Source: Kosakonia oryzae
GTDB lineage: Bacteria; Pseudomonadota; Gammaproteobacteria; Enterobacterales; Enterobacteriaceae
Assembly: GCF_001658025.2 (NCBI RefSeq)
Contig: NZ_CP014007.2
Span: forward strand, 930,001 to 994,000
Reading direction: 5' to 3'
Length of the DNA stretch: 64,000 bases
In this document: piece after piece, positions 57,163-64,000 of the stretch
Position numbering within the stretch: position 1 is the stretch's first letter
How the letters are laid out: each line of letters opens with the position of its first letter
Notes under the pieces: generated by a model
The model's input: the letters and a program-made list of their open reading frames with translations, nothing else
Told to the model about the DNA's origin: nothing
Database searches by the model: none
Translations under genes and position numbers: made by a program

Positions 57163-58578
57163 GTGGATTACCTGCCGATATTTGCTGAAGTAAAAGACCG
57201 CCCCGTATTGGTGATTGGCGGCGGCGAAATCGCCGCGCGCAAGATCACCTTTTTGCGTCGCGCTGGCGCACGCGTGCAGGTTGTCGCGCAACGGCTGGAA
57301 CCGCAACTGCAACAGCTTGCCGACAGCCAGGCGATTCACTGGCTGGCTCACGAATTTGACGAGGCGCAGCTGGATGCCGTTTTCCTGGTGATTGCGGCAA
57401 CCGATGACACAGCGCTGAATCAGCGCGTCTTTGCGGCAGCAAATGCGCGCCACAAGCTGGTCAACGTGGTGGATAACCAGCCGCTGTGCTCCTTTATTTT
57501 CCCGTCGATTGTCGATCGCTCGCCGCTGCTGGTGGCGATTTCCTCTGGCGGAACCGCGCCGGTGCTGGCGCGTCTGCTGCGTGAAAAGATTGAAGCGCTG
57601 CTGCCGGGCAATCTGGGCCGCATGGCGGAAGTGGCCGGGCGCTGGCGTTCGCGGATTAAAACCTTTCGCCGTACCACGGATGAACGTCGCCGCTTCTGGG
57701 AAAGCGCTTTTCGCGGGCGTTTTGCCAGCCTGATGGCCGCCGGAGATGAACCTGCTGCCGAAAAAGCGCTCGAAGCCGAACTGGCACAGCCGGGTTCGGG
57801 GAGCGGAGAAATTATCCTTGTGGGTGCCGGGCCGGGCGACGCGGGATTGCTGACGCTGCGTGGTTTGCAGGTGATCCAGCAGGCGGACGTGGTGTTTTAC
57901 GATCATCTGGTCAGCGATGACGTGCTGGAGCTGACCCGACGCGATGCAGAGAAAATCTGCGTCGGTAAACGCGCCGGTTGCCATTCGGTGGCGCAGCATG
58001 AGACCAACCGCATGCTGGTGGATGCCGCGCGCGAAGGTAAAACGGTGGTGCGGCTGAAAGGCGGCGATCCGTTTATTTTTGGCCGCGGCGGCGAAGAGTT
58101 ACAGGCGGCGGCGGAAGCCGGCATTCCTTTTCAGGTGGTGCCGGGCGTCACGGCGGCATCCGGCGCGACGGCTTATGCCGGTATTCCCCTGACGCACAGG
58201 GATTTTGCGCAGTCGGTAACATTTGTCACCGGCCACTATAAAGCCGACAGCGTCCCGTTCGACTGGGCGCAACTGGCGCAAAGCCGCCAGACGCTGGCGA
58301 TTTATATGGGCACCATGAAAGCGGCGGAGATCAGCGAACAACTGATTGCTCACGGGCGTGATAAAACCACGCCGGTGGCGGTGATCTCTCGCGGTACGCG
58401 CGCGGAGCAACAGGTTGCTACCGGCACACTAGAACAACTCGAGGAACTGGCGCATGCTGCGCCGATGCCCGCCCTGCTGGTGGTGGGCGAAGTGGTGCAG
58501 CTTCATCGCGAGCTCGCCTGGTTCCGGCATACGACAGCAACGGACGCCTTTGACGCCTCCGTGATTAAACTGGCTTAA
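57163..58578 (+). CDS. cysG: CysG, siroheme synthase (paralogue linked to cysDNC)
   Basis: A 471-residue trifunctional enzyme that makes siroheme, cofactor of sulfite and nitrite reductases, from uroporphyrinogen III. The N-terminal dehydrogenase/ferrochelatase part has [11 protein letters not shown], Asp104 and Ser128 (AISSGGTAP). The C-terminal methyltransferase has [15 protein letters not shown] and [13 protein letters not shown]. The start is taken as GTG 57163 ([10 protein letters not shown]) with AAGTGAG seven bases before; GTG 57151 is the alternative. It differs clearly from K-12 CysG, which lies with nirBD. A cysDNC-linked copy is known in other enterobacteria. cysD follows after 9 bases. 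Confidence 0.92.
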   Translation: MDYLPIFAEVKDRPVLVIGGGEIAARKITFLRRAGARVQVVAQRLEPQLQQLADSQAIHWLAHEFDEAQLDAVFLVIAATDDTALNQRVFAAANARHKLVNVVDNQPLCSFIFPSIVDRSPLLVAISSGGTAPVLARLLREKIEALLPGNLGRMAEVAGRWRSRIKTFRRTTDERRRFWESAFRGRFASLMAAGDEPAAEKALEAELAQPGSGSGEIILVGAGPGDAGLLTLRGLQVIQQADVVFYDHLVSDDVLELTRRDAEKICVGKRAGCHSVAQHETNRMLVDAAREGKTVVRLKGGDPFIFGRGGEELQAAAEAGIPFQVVPGVTAASGATAYAGIPLTHRDFAQSVTFVTGHYKADSVPFDWAQLAQSRQTLAIYMGTMKAAEISEQLIAHGRDKTTPVAVISRGTRAEQQVATGTLEQLEELAHAAPMPALLVVGEVVQLHRELAWFRHTTATDAFDASVIKLA

Positions 58579-58587
58579 GGAATGGTT

Positions 58588-59496
58588 ATGGATCAAAAAC
58601 GACTCACTCACCTGCGACAACTGGAGGCGGAAAGCATCCATATCATCCGCGAAGTGGCCGCCGAATTTTCCAACCCGGTGATGATGTACTCCATCGGCAA
58701 AGATTCCAGCGTGATGCTGCATCTGGCGCGTAAAGCCTTCTATCCGGGCACGCTGCCGTTCCCGCTGCTGCACGTCGATACCGGCTGGAAATTCCGTGAG
58801 ATGTATGAATTCCGCGACCGTACCGCTAAAGCATATGGCTGTGAACTGCTGGTGCACAAAAACCCGGAAGGGGTGGCGATGGGGATTAACCCGTTCGTGC
58901 ACGGCAGCGCGAAACACACCGACATTATGAAAACCGAAGGGCTGAAGCAGGCGCTGAACAAATATGGTTTTGACGCGGCTTTCGGCGGCGCGCGCCGCGA
59001 CGAAGAGAAATCACGCGCTAAAGAGCGTATTTACTCCTTCCGCGACCGTTTCCACCGCTGGGATCCGAAGAACCAGCGTCCGGAGCTGTGGCACAACTAC
59101 AACGGCCAGATCAACAAGGGTGAAAGCATTCGCGTTTTCCCGCTCTCGAACTGGACCGAGCTGGATATCTGGCAGTACATCTTCCTGGAAAATATTGAAA
59201 TCGTTCCGCTGTACCTGGCGGCAGAGCGCCCGGTACTGGAGCGCGACGGCATGCTGATGATGATCGATGACGACCGTATCGATCTGCAACCTGGCGAAGT
59301 GATCGAGCAGCGGATGGTGCGTTTCCGTACGCTCGGCTGCTGGCCGCTGACCGGCGCGGTGGAATCTTCCGCGCAGACGCTGCCGGAGATCATCGAAGAG
59401 ATGCTGGTTTCCACCACCAGCGAACGTCAGGGCCGCGTGATTGACCGCGACCAGGCCGGCTCGATGGAGCTGAAAAAACGTCAGGGATACTTCTAA
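58588..59496 (+). CDS. cysD: CysD, sulfate adenylyltransferase small subunit
   Basis: A 302-residue PP-loop ATP pyrophosphatase-type subunit that makes adenosine phosphosulfate from ATP and sulfate, with CysN. The PP-loop motif is [11 protein letters not shown] and the protein is almost identical to K-12 CysD along its length. The start is ATG 58588, seven bases after AAGGA; an ATG two codons earlier overlaps that site. It lies 9 bases after cysG and 9 before cysN, so cysG-cysD-cysN-cysC form an operon. Confidence 0.97.
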   Translation: MDQKRLTHLRQLEAESIHIIREVAAEFSNPVMMYSIGKDSSVMLHLARKAFYPGTLPFPLLHVDTGWKFREMYEFRDRTAKAYGCELLVHKNPEGVAMGINPFVHGSAKHTDIMKTEGLKQALNKYGFDAAFGGARRDEEKSRAKERIYSFRDRFHRWDPKNQRPELWHNYNGQINKGESIRVFPLSNWTELDIWQYIFLENIEIVPLYLAAERPVLERDGMLMMIDDDRIDLQPGEVIEQRMVRFRTLGCWPLTGAVESSAQTLPEIIEEMLVSTTSERQGRVIDRDQAGSMELKKRQGYF

Positions 59497-59505
59497 GGAG
59501 CCGCC

Positions 59506-60933
59506 ATGAATACCACTATTGCCCAACAAATTGCCAACGAAGGCGGCGTTGAAGCGTATCTGCACGCTCAGCAGCACAAAAGCCTGCTGCGCTTTCTGAC
59601 CTGCGGCAGCGTCGATGACGGGAAAAGTACCCTGATCGGCCGTCTGCTGCACGATACCCGCCAGATCTATGAAGATCAGCTCTCTACGCTGCATAACGAC
59701 AGCAAACGCCACGGCACGCAGGGCGAAAAACTCGACCTGGCGTTGCTGGTGGACGGCCTGCAAGCGGAGCGTGAGCAGGGCATCACCATCGATGTGGCCT
59801 ATCGCTATTTCTCCACCGAGAAGCGCAAATTTATCATCGCCGATACCCCCGGGCACGAGCAGTACACTCGCAATATGGCCACCGGCGCGTCCACCTGCGA
59901 TCTGGCGATTTTGTTGATCGATGCGCGTAAAGGCGTGCTGGATCAAACCCGTCGCCACAGCTTTATCTCCACGCTGCTGGGTATCAAGCACCTGGTGGTA
60001 GCGGTGAATAAAATGGATCTGGTGGAATTTAGTGAAGAGATCTTCGAAAACATCCGCCAGGACTACCTGACCTTTGCAGAACAACTGCCAGGCAACCTGG
60101 ATATCCGCTTTGTGCCGCTGTCGGCGCTGGAAGGCGATAACGTTGCCAGCCAGAGCGAAAAAATGCCGTGGTACAGCGGCCCGACGCTGCTGGAAGTGCT
60201 GGAAACCGTCGAGATCCAGCGCGTAGTCGATACCCAGCCGATGCGTTTCCCGGTGCAGTATGTTAACCGTCCGAACCTCGATTTCCGTGGTTTTTCCGGT
60301 ACGCTGGCCTCCGGCGTAGTGAGCGTTGGTCAGCGCATCAAAGTGCTGCCGTCGGGCGTGGAATCGACCATTACCCGCATCGTCACGTTTGATGGTGATT
60401 TACAGGAAGCGGCCGCGGGCGAAGCCATTACGCTGGTGCTGAAAGATGAGATCGACATCAGCCGCGGCGACCTGATTCTTGATGCGCAGGAAACCCTGCC
60501 AGCCGTGCAGCGCGCGTCGCTTGACGTGGTATGGATGGCGGAACAGCCGTTGCTGCCGGGCCAGAGCTTTGACATCAAAGTGGCGGGCAAAAAGACGCGC
60601 GCACGCGTCGATGCCATTCAGTATCAGGTAGACATCAACAATCTGACGCAGCGCCAGGTCGAGAGCCTGCCGCTGAACGGCATTGGCCTGGTTGATTTGA
60701 CCTTTGATGAACCGCTGATGCTGGACGCGTATCAGCAAAATCCGGTCACCGGCGGCATTATCTTTATCGATCGGCTGAGCAACGTGACCGTGGGCGCGGG
60801 TATGGTGCGTGACGTTCATATTGAACAGACCACCAGCGCTTCAGAGTTCAGCGCGTTTGAACTGGAGCTGAACCAGCTTATCCGTAAGCACTTCCCGCAC
60901 TGGGGCGCTCGCGATCTGCTGGGAGGCAAATAA
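59506..60933 (+). CDS. cysN: CysN, sulfate adenylyltransferase GTPase subunit
   Basis: A 475-residue EF-Tu-like GTPase that couples GTP hydrolysis to sulfate activation by CysD. G1 is [10 protein letters not shown]3 is DTPGHEQY and G4 is NKMD. Domain II/III follow. ATG is preceded by TAAGGAGCCGCC. Its stop overlaps the cysC start by one base (TAATG). Same length as in K-12. Confidence 0.97.
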   Translation: MNTTIAQQIANEGGVEAYLHAQQHKSLLRFLTCGSVDDGKSTLIGRLLHDTRQIYEDQLSTLHNDSKRHGTQGEKLDLALLVDGLQAEREQGITIDVAYRYFSTEKRKFIIADTPGHEQYTRNMATGASTCDLAILLIDARKGVLDQTRRHSFISTLLGIKHLVVAVNKMDLVEFSEEIFENIRQDYLTFAEQLPGNLDIRFVPLSALEGDNVASQSEKMPWYSGPTLLEVLETVEIQRVVDTQPMRFPVQYVNRPNLDFRGFSGTLASGVVSVGQRIKVLPSGVESTITRIVTFDGDLQEAAAGEAITLVLKDEIDISRGDLILDAQETLPAVQRASLDVVWMAEQPLLPGQSFDIKVAGKKTRARVDAIQYQVDINNLTQRQVESLPLNGIGLVDLTFDEPLMLDAYQQNPVTGGIIFIDRLSNVTVGAGMVRDVHIEQTTSASEFSAFELELNQLIRKHFPHWGARDLLGGK

Positions 60934-61538
60934 TGGCTCTGCATGACGAAAATGTCGTCTGGCATGCCCATCCGGTAACGCCTGAGCAGCGCGAACAACT
61001 CCACGGTCACCGTGGGGTTGTGCTGTGGTTTACCGGGCTCTCCGGCTCCGGCAAATCGACGGTCGCTGGCGCACTGGAAGAGGCGCTGCATAAGGCGGGT
61101 GTCAGCACTTATCTGCTGGATGGTGACAATGTGCGCCACGGCTTGTGCAGCGATCTTGGCTTTAGCGATGATGATCGCAAAGAGAATATCCGCCGCGTCG
61201 GCGAAGTGGCCAAACTGATGGTGGAATCCGGGCTGGTGGTACTGACGGCCTTTATTTCGCCGCACCGCGCTGAGCGTCAGATGGTGCGCGAACGCCTGGG
61301 AGAAGGGCGGTTTATCGAAGTCTTTGTCGATACGCCGCTGGCGATTTGCGAAGCGCGCGATCCTAAAGGGTTGTACAAAAAAGCGCGCGCCGGTGAACTG
61401 CGTAATTTCACCGGTATTGATTCGGTTTACGAAGCGCCCGAATCGCCGGAAGTTCATCTGCAGGGTGAACAATTGGTAACAAATTTGGTCAGCCAATTAT
61501 TAGACCTCCTCCGGGAGAGCGATATTATCAGATCCTGA
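60933..61538 (+). CDS. cysC: CysC, adenylylsulfate kinase
   Basis: A 201-residue kinase that makes PAPS from APS and ATP. The P-loop is GLSGSGKST (35-43), and Ser109 in AFISPHRAE is the phosphorylated residue of the family. It is the last cys gene of the operon. The 111 bases to ygbE show no strong hairpin. Confidence 0.97.
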   Translation: MALHDENVVWHAHPVTPEQREQLHGHRGVVLWFTGLSGSGKSTVAGALEEALHKAGVSTYLLDGDNVRHGLCSDLGFSDDDRKENIRRVGEVAKLMVESGLVVLTAFISPHRAERQMVRERLGEGRFIEVFVDTPLAICEARDPKGLYKKARAGELRNFTGIDSVYEAPESPEVHLQGEQLVTNLVSQLLDLLRESDIIRS

Positions 61539-61649
61539 GACGGTACTGGCGGTACGCGCTCACTTCAGGCATCCCGGCGCGGATTTTGCGCTTCCTGAAT
61601 CTGCGCGCGTATCTCCTGTTTACCGGTCGTACAGGCAACAGGATCCGAT

Positions 61650-61976
61650 ATGCGTAACAGTCAGAACATCACCCTCACACGGTCGCCGTCACTCCCCGCG
61701 ACCGCCGACGAAACCACATGGTCTTTTCCCGGGGCCGTGGTGGGGTTCGTTGCATGGCTGCTGGCGCTGGCGATCCCATTTATGATTTACGGTTCCAACA
61801 CGCTATTTTTCTTTCTCTACACCTGGCCTTTTTTCCTCGCGCTGATGCCCGTCTCCGTGGTAGTCGGCATTGCATTGCATTCGCTGCTCGGTGGCCGGTT
61901 GCTCTACAGCAGCGTGGCGACGCTGCTGACGGTCGTCGCCATGTTTGGCGTGCTGTTTATGTGGTTGCTGGGCTAA
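61650..61976 (+). CDS. ygbE: YgbE, DUF3561 inner-membrane protein
   Basis: A 108-residue protein with three predicted membrane helices (VVGFVAWLLALAIPFMIYG, the FFFLYTWPFFLALMPVSVV region, and a C-terminal one). Function unknown. AGGATCCGAT precedes the ATG. The order cysC-ygbE-ftsB is conserved. The 160-base gap to ftsB contains TATGATAAA near 62041, a possible -10 region for the ftsB unit. Confidence 0.9.
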   Translation: MRNSQNITLTRSPSLPATADETTWSFPGAVVGFVAWLLALAIPFMIYGSNTLFFFLYTWPFFLALMPVSVVVGIALHSLLGGRLLYSSVATLLTVVAMFGVLFMWLLG

Positions 61977-62136
61977 CGGCCTTACGTCAAAGCGTAACCC
62001 TCATTAAGGCAATGTGTCCGGCTACGGTTCGGAAGACATTTATGATAAAGTCTGGCGCTTGCGCGGCATCGCCCGGCCCCGGAGTGGAGTCTGACGAAAA
62101 GTTATGGGATGATGGTGCCGTTTTTCAGGGGGCAGG

Positions 62137-62475
62137 ATGGGTAAACTAACGCTGCTATTGCTGGCTTTACTGGTCTGGCTACAGTATTCGCTGTGGTTCG
62201 GCAAGAATGGTCTGCATGACTACGGCCGCGTCAGCGAAGATGTGGCGACACAGCAGGCGACGAACGCCAAATTAAAATCGCGCAACGATCAGCTTTTCGC
62301 CGAAATTGATGACCTCAATGGCGGTCAGGAAGCGATTGAGGAACGCGCACGCAACGAATTAACCATGACTAAGCCGGGCGAAACGTTTTATCGTCTGGTG
62401 CCGGATTCGTCAAAGCGTACGCCGGGGTCAGCGCAAAACCAGAATCAGAATCAAAACACACAAAATAATCGATAA
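62137..62475 (+). CDS. ftsB: FtsB, divisome protein
   Basis: A 112-residue single-pass inner-membrane protein (103 in K-12) that joins FtsL and FtsQ in the division complex and helps activate FtsWI. A membrane helix at about 3-21 ([19 protein letters not shown]) leads to a periplasmic coiled coil at about 28-72. The C-terminal tail is longer than in K-12 and rich in Asn and Gln ([12 protein letters not shown]), caused by a short CAGAAT-type repeat. GGGGGCAGG precedes the start. ispD follows after 19 bases. Confidence 0.95.
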   Translation: MGKLTLLLLALLVWLQYSLWFGKNGLHDYGRVSEDVATQQATNAKLKSRNDQLFAEIDDLNGGQEAIEERARNELTMTKPGETFYRLVPDSSKRTPGSAQNQNQNQNTQNNR

Positions 62476-62494
62476 ACAGTCCCGGGTTTACGAC

Positions 62495-63205
62495 ATGTCA
62501 GCACTAATTCCGGACGTCTGTGCCGTCGTGCCGGCCGCCGGATTCGGCCGCCGCATGCAAACGGAATGTCCTAAGCAGTATCTCTCCATTGGCCAAAAAA
62601 CGATTCTTGAGCACGCCGTAGACGCGCTGCTTGCTCACCCGCGCGTCAGCAGGGTGATTATTGCCGTCAGTCCGGGCGACGAGCGCTTTGCCCGCCTGCC
62701 GCTGGCGCAACATCCGCAGATTACCGTGGTGAACGGCGGCGCAGAACGCGCCGATTCGGTGCTGGCGGGCTTAAAAGCCGCTGGCGACGCACAGTGGGTG
62801 CTGGTGCATGATGCTGCGCGTCCTTGTCTGCATCAGGATGATTTAAACCGGCTGTTACAGCTCAGCGAAACCAGCCGTGTCGGCGGCATCCTCGCCGCGC
62901 CGGTGCGCGACACCATGAAACGCGCGGAGCCGGGCAAAACGGCGATTGCCCATACCGTTGAGCGCAATGATTTATGGCATGCGCTGACGCCGCAATTTTT
63001 CCCGCTACAACTGTTGAACGATTGCCTGACCCGCGCCCTGAATGAAGGCGCGACGATCACCGACGAAGCGTCAGCGCTGGAGTATTGTGGATTCCACCCG
63101 GAACTGGTTGCCGGACGCGCGGACAATATTAAAGTGACCCGACCGGAAGATTTACGGCTGGCAGAATTCTATCTGACCCTTTCAGACCTTCAGGAGAAAG
63201 CATAA
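62495..63205 (+). CDS. ispD: IspD, 2-C-methyl-D-erythritol 4-phosphate cytidylyltransferase
   Basis: A 236-residue cytidylyltransferase of the non-mevalonate isoprenoid pathway. The nucleotide-binding motif is [19 protein letters not shown], followed by VHDAARPC and TDEASALE. Its stop overlaps the start of ispF by one base. The ribosome-binding site is weak, so translation may depend on ftsB. Confidence 0.97.
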   Translation: MSALIPDVCAVVPAAGFGRRMQTECPKQYLSIGQKTILEHAVDALLAHPRVSRVIIAVSPGDERFARLPLAQHPQITVVNGGAERADSVLAGLKAAGDAQWVLVHDAARPCLHQDDLNRLLQLSETSRVGGILAAPVRDTMKRAEPGKTAIAHTVERNDLWHALTPQFFPLQLLNDCLTRALNEGATITDEASALEYCGFHPELVAGRADNIKVTRPEDLRLAEFYLTLSDLQEKA

Positions 63206-63684
63206 TGCGTATTGGACACGGTTTTGACGTACACGCCTTTGGCGGTGAAGGCCCGATTATTATCGGCGGCGTACGCATTCCTTACGAGAAGGGGCTGCTG
63301 GCGCACTCTGATGGCGATGTGGCGCTGCACGCGCTGACCGATGCGCTGCTGGGCGCGGCGGCGCTGGGCGATATCGGTAAACTGTTCCCGGATACCGATC
63401 CGGCATTTAAGGGCGCCGATAGCCGCGCGCTGCTGCGTGAGGCCTGGCGACGCATTCAGGCGAAGGGCTATACGCTGGGTAACGTTGATGTAACTATCAT
63501 TGCCCAGGCGCCGAAAATGCTGCCGCACATTCCGCAGATGCGCGTCTTCATCGCCGAAGATCTCGGCTGCCATATGGATGATGTCAACGTCAAAGCCACC
63601 ACCACAGAGAAACTCGGTTTTACCGGGCGTGGCGAAGGCATTGCCTGTGAAGCGGTTGCGCTGCTGGTGAAGGCAGCAAAATGA
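63205..63684 (+). CDS. ispF: IspF, 2-C-methyl-D-erythritol 2,4-cyclodiphosphate synthase
   Basis: A 159-residue zinc enzyme that cyclises the CDP-methylerythritol phosphate made downstream of IspD. Metal ligands Asp8, His10 (FDVHAF) and His42 (VALHAL) are present. The active-site lid region HSDGD and the C-terminal [14 protein letters not shown] are conserved. It overlaps truD by 4 bases (ATGA). Confidence 0.97.
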   Translation: MRIGHGFDVHAFGGEGPIIIGGVRIPYEKGLLAHSDGDVALHALTDALLGAAALGDIGKLFPDTDPAFKGADSRALLREAWRRIQAKGYTLGNVDVTIIAQAPKMLPHIPQMRVFIAEDLGCHMDDVNVKATTTEKLGFTGRGEGIACEAVALLVKAAK

Positions 63685-64000
63685 CAGAATTCGAAAACCT
63701 GACCTGGCTGCATGGCAAACCGGCAGGCAGCGGGATCCTCAAAGCCAACCCGGAAGATTTCGTCGTTGTGGAAGATCTCGGCTTTGAACCGGACGGCGAA
63801 GGCGAACATATTCTGGTGCGTATACTGAAAAATGGCTGCAACACCCGTTTTGTGGCAGATGCGCTGGCAAAATTCCTAAAAATTCATGCACGCGAAGTGA
63901 GCTTCGCCGGGCAAAAAGATAAACATGCGGTGACCGAGCAATGGCTGTGCGCCCGCGTGCCGGGCAATACGATGCCGGATCTCAGCGCGTTTGAGCTTGA
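63681..64000 (+). CDS. truD: TruD, tRNA pseudouridine-13 synthase (5' part only)
   Basis: The first 106 residues of TruD, cut by the window edge. It makes pseudouridine at position 13 of tRNA-Glu. The catalytic Asp80 is seen in [14 protein letters not shown]. The ATG overlaps the ispF stop by 4 bases, as in E. coli, where truD, surE and pcm follow. Confidence 0.95.
   Translation, partial: MTEFENLTWLHGKPAGSGILKANPEDFVVVEDLGFEPDGEGEHILVRILKNGCNTRFVADALAKFLKIHAREVSFAGQKDKHAVTEQWLCARVPGNTMPDLSAFEL

Overview
The window is chromosomal DNA from a member of the Enterobacteriaceae. Almost every gene has a close E. coli K-12 counterpart, and long blocks keep K-12 order: kduI-kduD-araE, ygeA-lysR-lysA, galR-omrB-omrA-aas-lplT-tas-ygdR-ygdQ-mutH-rppH-ptsP-lgt-thyA-ppdAB-ygdB-ppdC-recC-ptrA-recB-recD-argA-amiC-tRNA-mltA-tcdA-csdE-csdA-ygdI-gcvB-gcvA-ygdD-rlmM-fucR, and cysDNC-ygbE-ftsB-ispD-ispF-truD. 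The sequence is moderately GC-rich. A pectin-oligomer gene set and a beta-glucoside PTS locus suggest a plant-associated or environmental relative of Kosakonia, Enterobacter or Klebsiella. Genus cannot be fixed from the sequence alone.

Layout. 1-2.8 kb: hexuronate genes kduI (partial) and kduD, then the arabinose symporter araE. 2.8-9.3 kb: an accessory block absent from K-12 at this position, containing ogl, the TogMNAB-type ABC transporter and kdgF, with KdgR-like boxes. 9.4-12.4 kb: ygeA, lysR and lysA. 12.4-17.7 kb: a second accessory block with a LacI-type regulator divergent from a PTS EIIC gene, a GH1 6-phospho-beta-glucosidase, a UxuR-like GntR regulator and a GNAT acetyltransferase. 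17.7-24 kb: galR, the sRNAs OmrB and OmrA, phospholipid repair genes aas and lplT, tas, and ygdR. 24-31 kb: ygdQ, mutH, a DARS2-like DnaA-box region, rppH, ptsP, lgt and thyA. 31-45 kb: minor pseudopilin genes and recC-ptrA-recB-recD. 45-55 kb: argA, amiC, two initiator tRNA genes, mltA, tcdA, csdE/csdA, ygdI, GcvB/gcvA, ygdD and rlmM. 55-64 kb: fucR without a fuc operon, iap, a cysG paralogue next to cysDNC, ygbE, ftsB, ispD, ispF and the start of truD.

How the genes work together. Ogl, KdgF, KduI and KduD form most of the intracellular route from unsaturated oligogalacturonides to 2-keto-3-deoxygluconate, and TogMNAB would import the oligomers. No secreted pectinase gene is in the window. 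The beta-glucoside locus provides a membrane EIIC and a cytoplasmic phospho-glucosidase but no EIIA or EIIB. RecBCD handles DNA ends. CysG-CysDNC supplies siroheme and activates sulfate. CsdA, CsdE and TcdA form a tRNA-modification sulfur-relay neighbourhood.

I found no insertion sequence, prophage, CRISPR array or clearly broken gene. I do not see an unmistakably new biological system. The least routine signal is a set of three helically phased TGG-N4-CCA boxes in front of the PTS operon that match the expected site of the GntR regulator encoded at its far end. Synteny and family statements rest on recalled E. coli sequences, not on a search.
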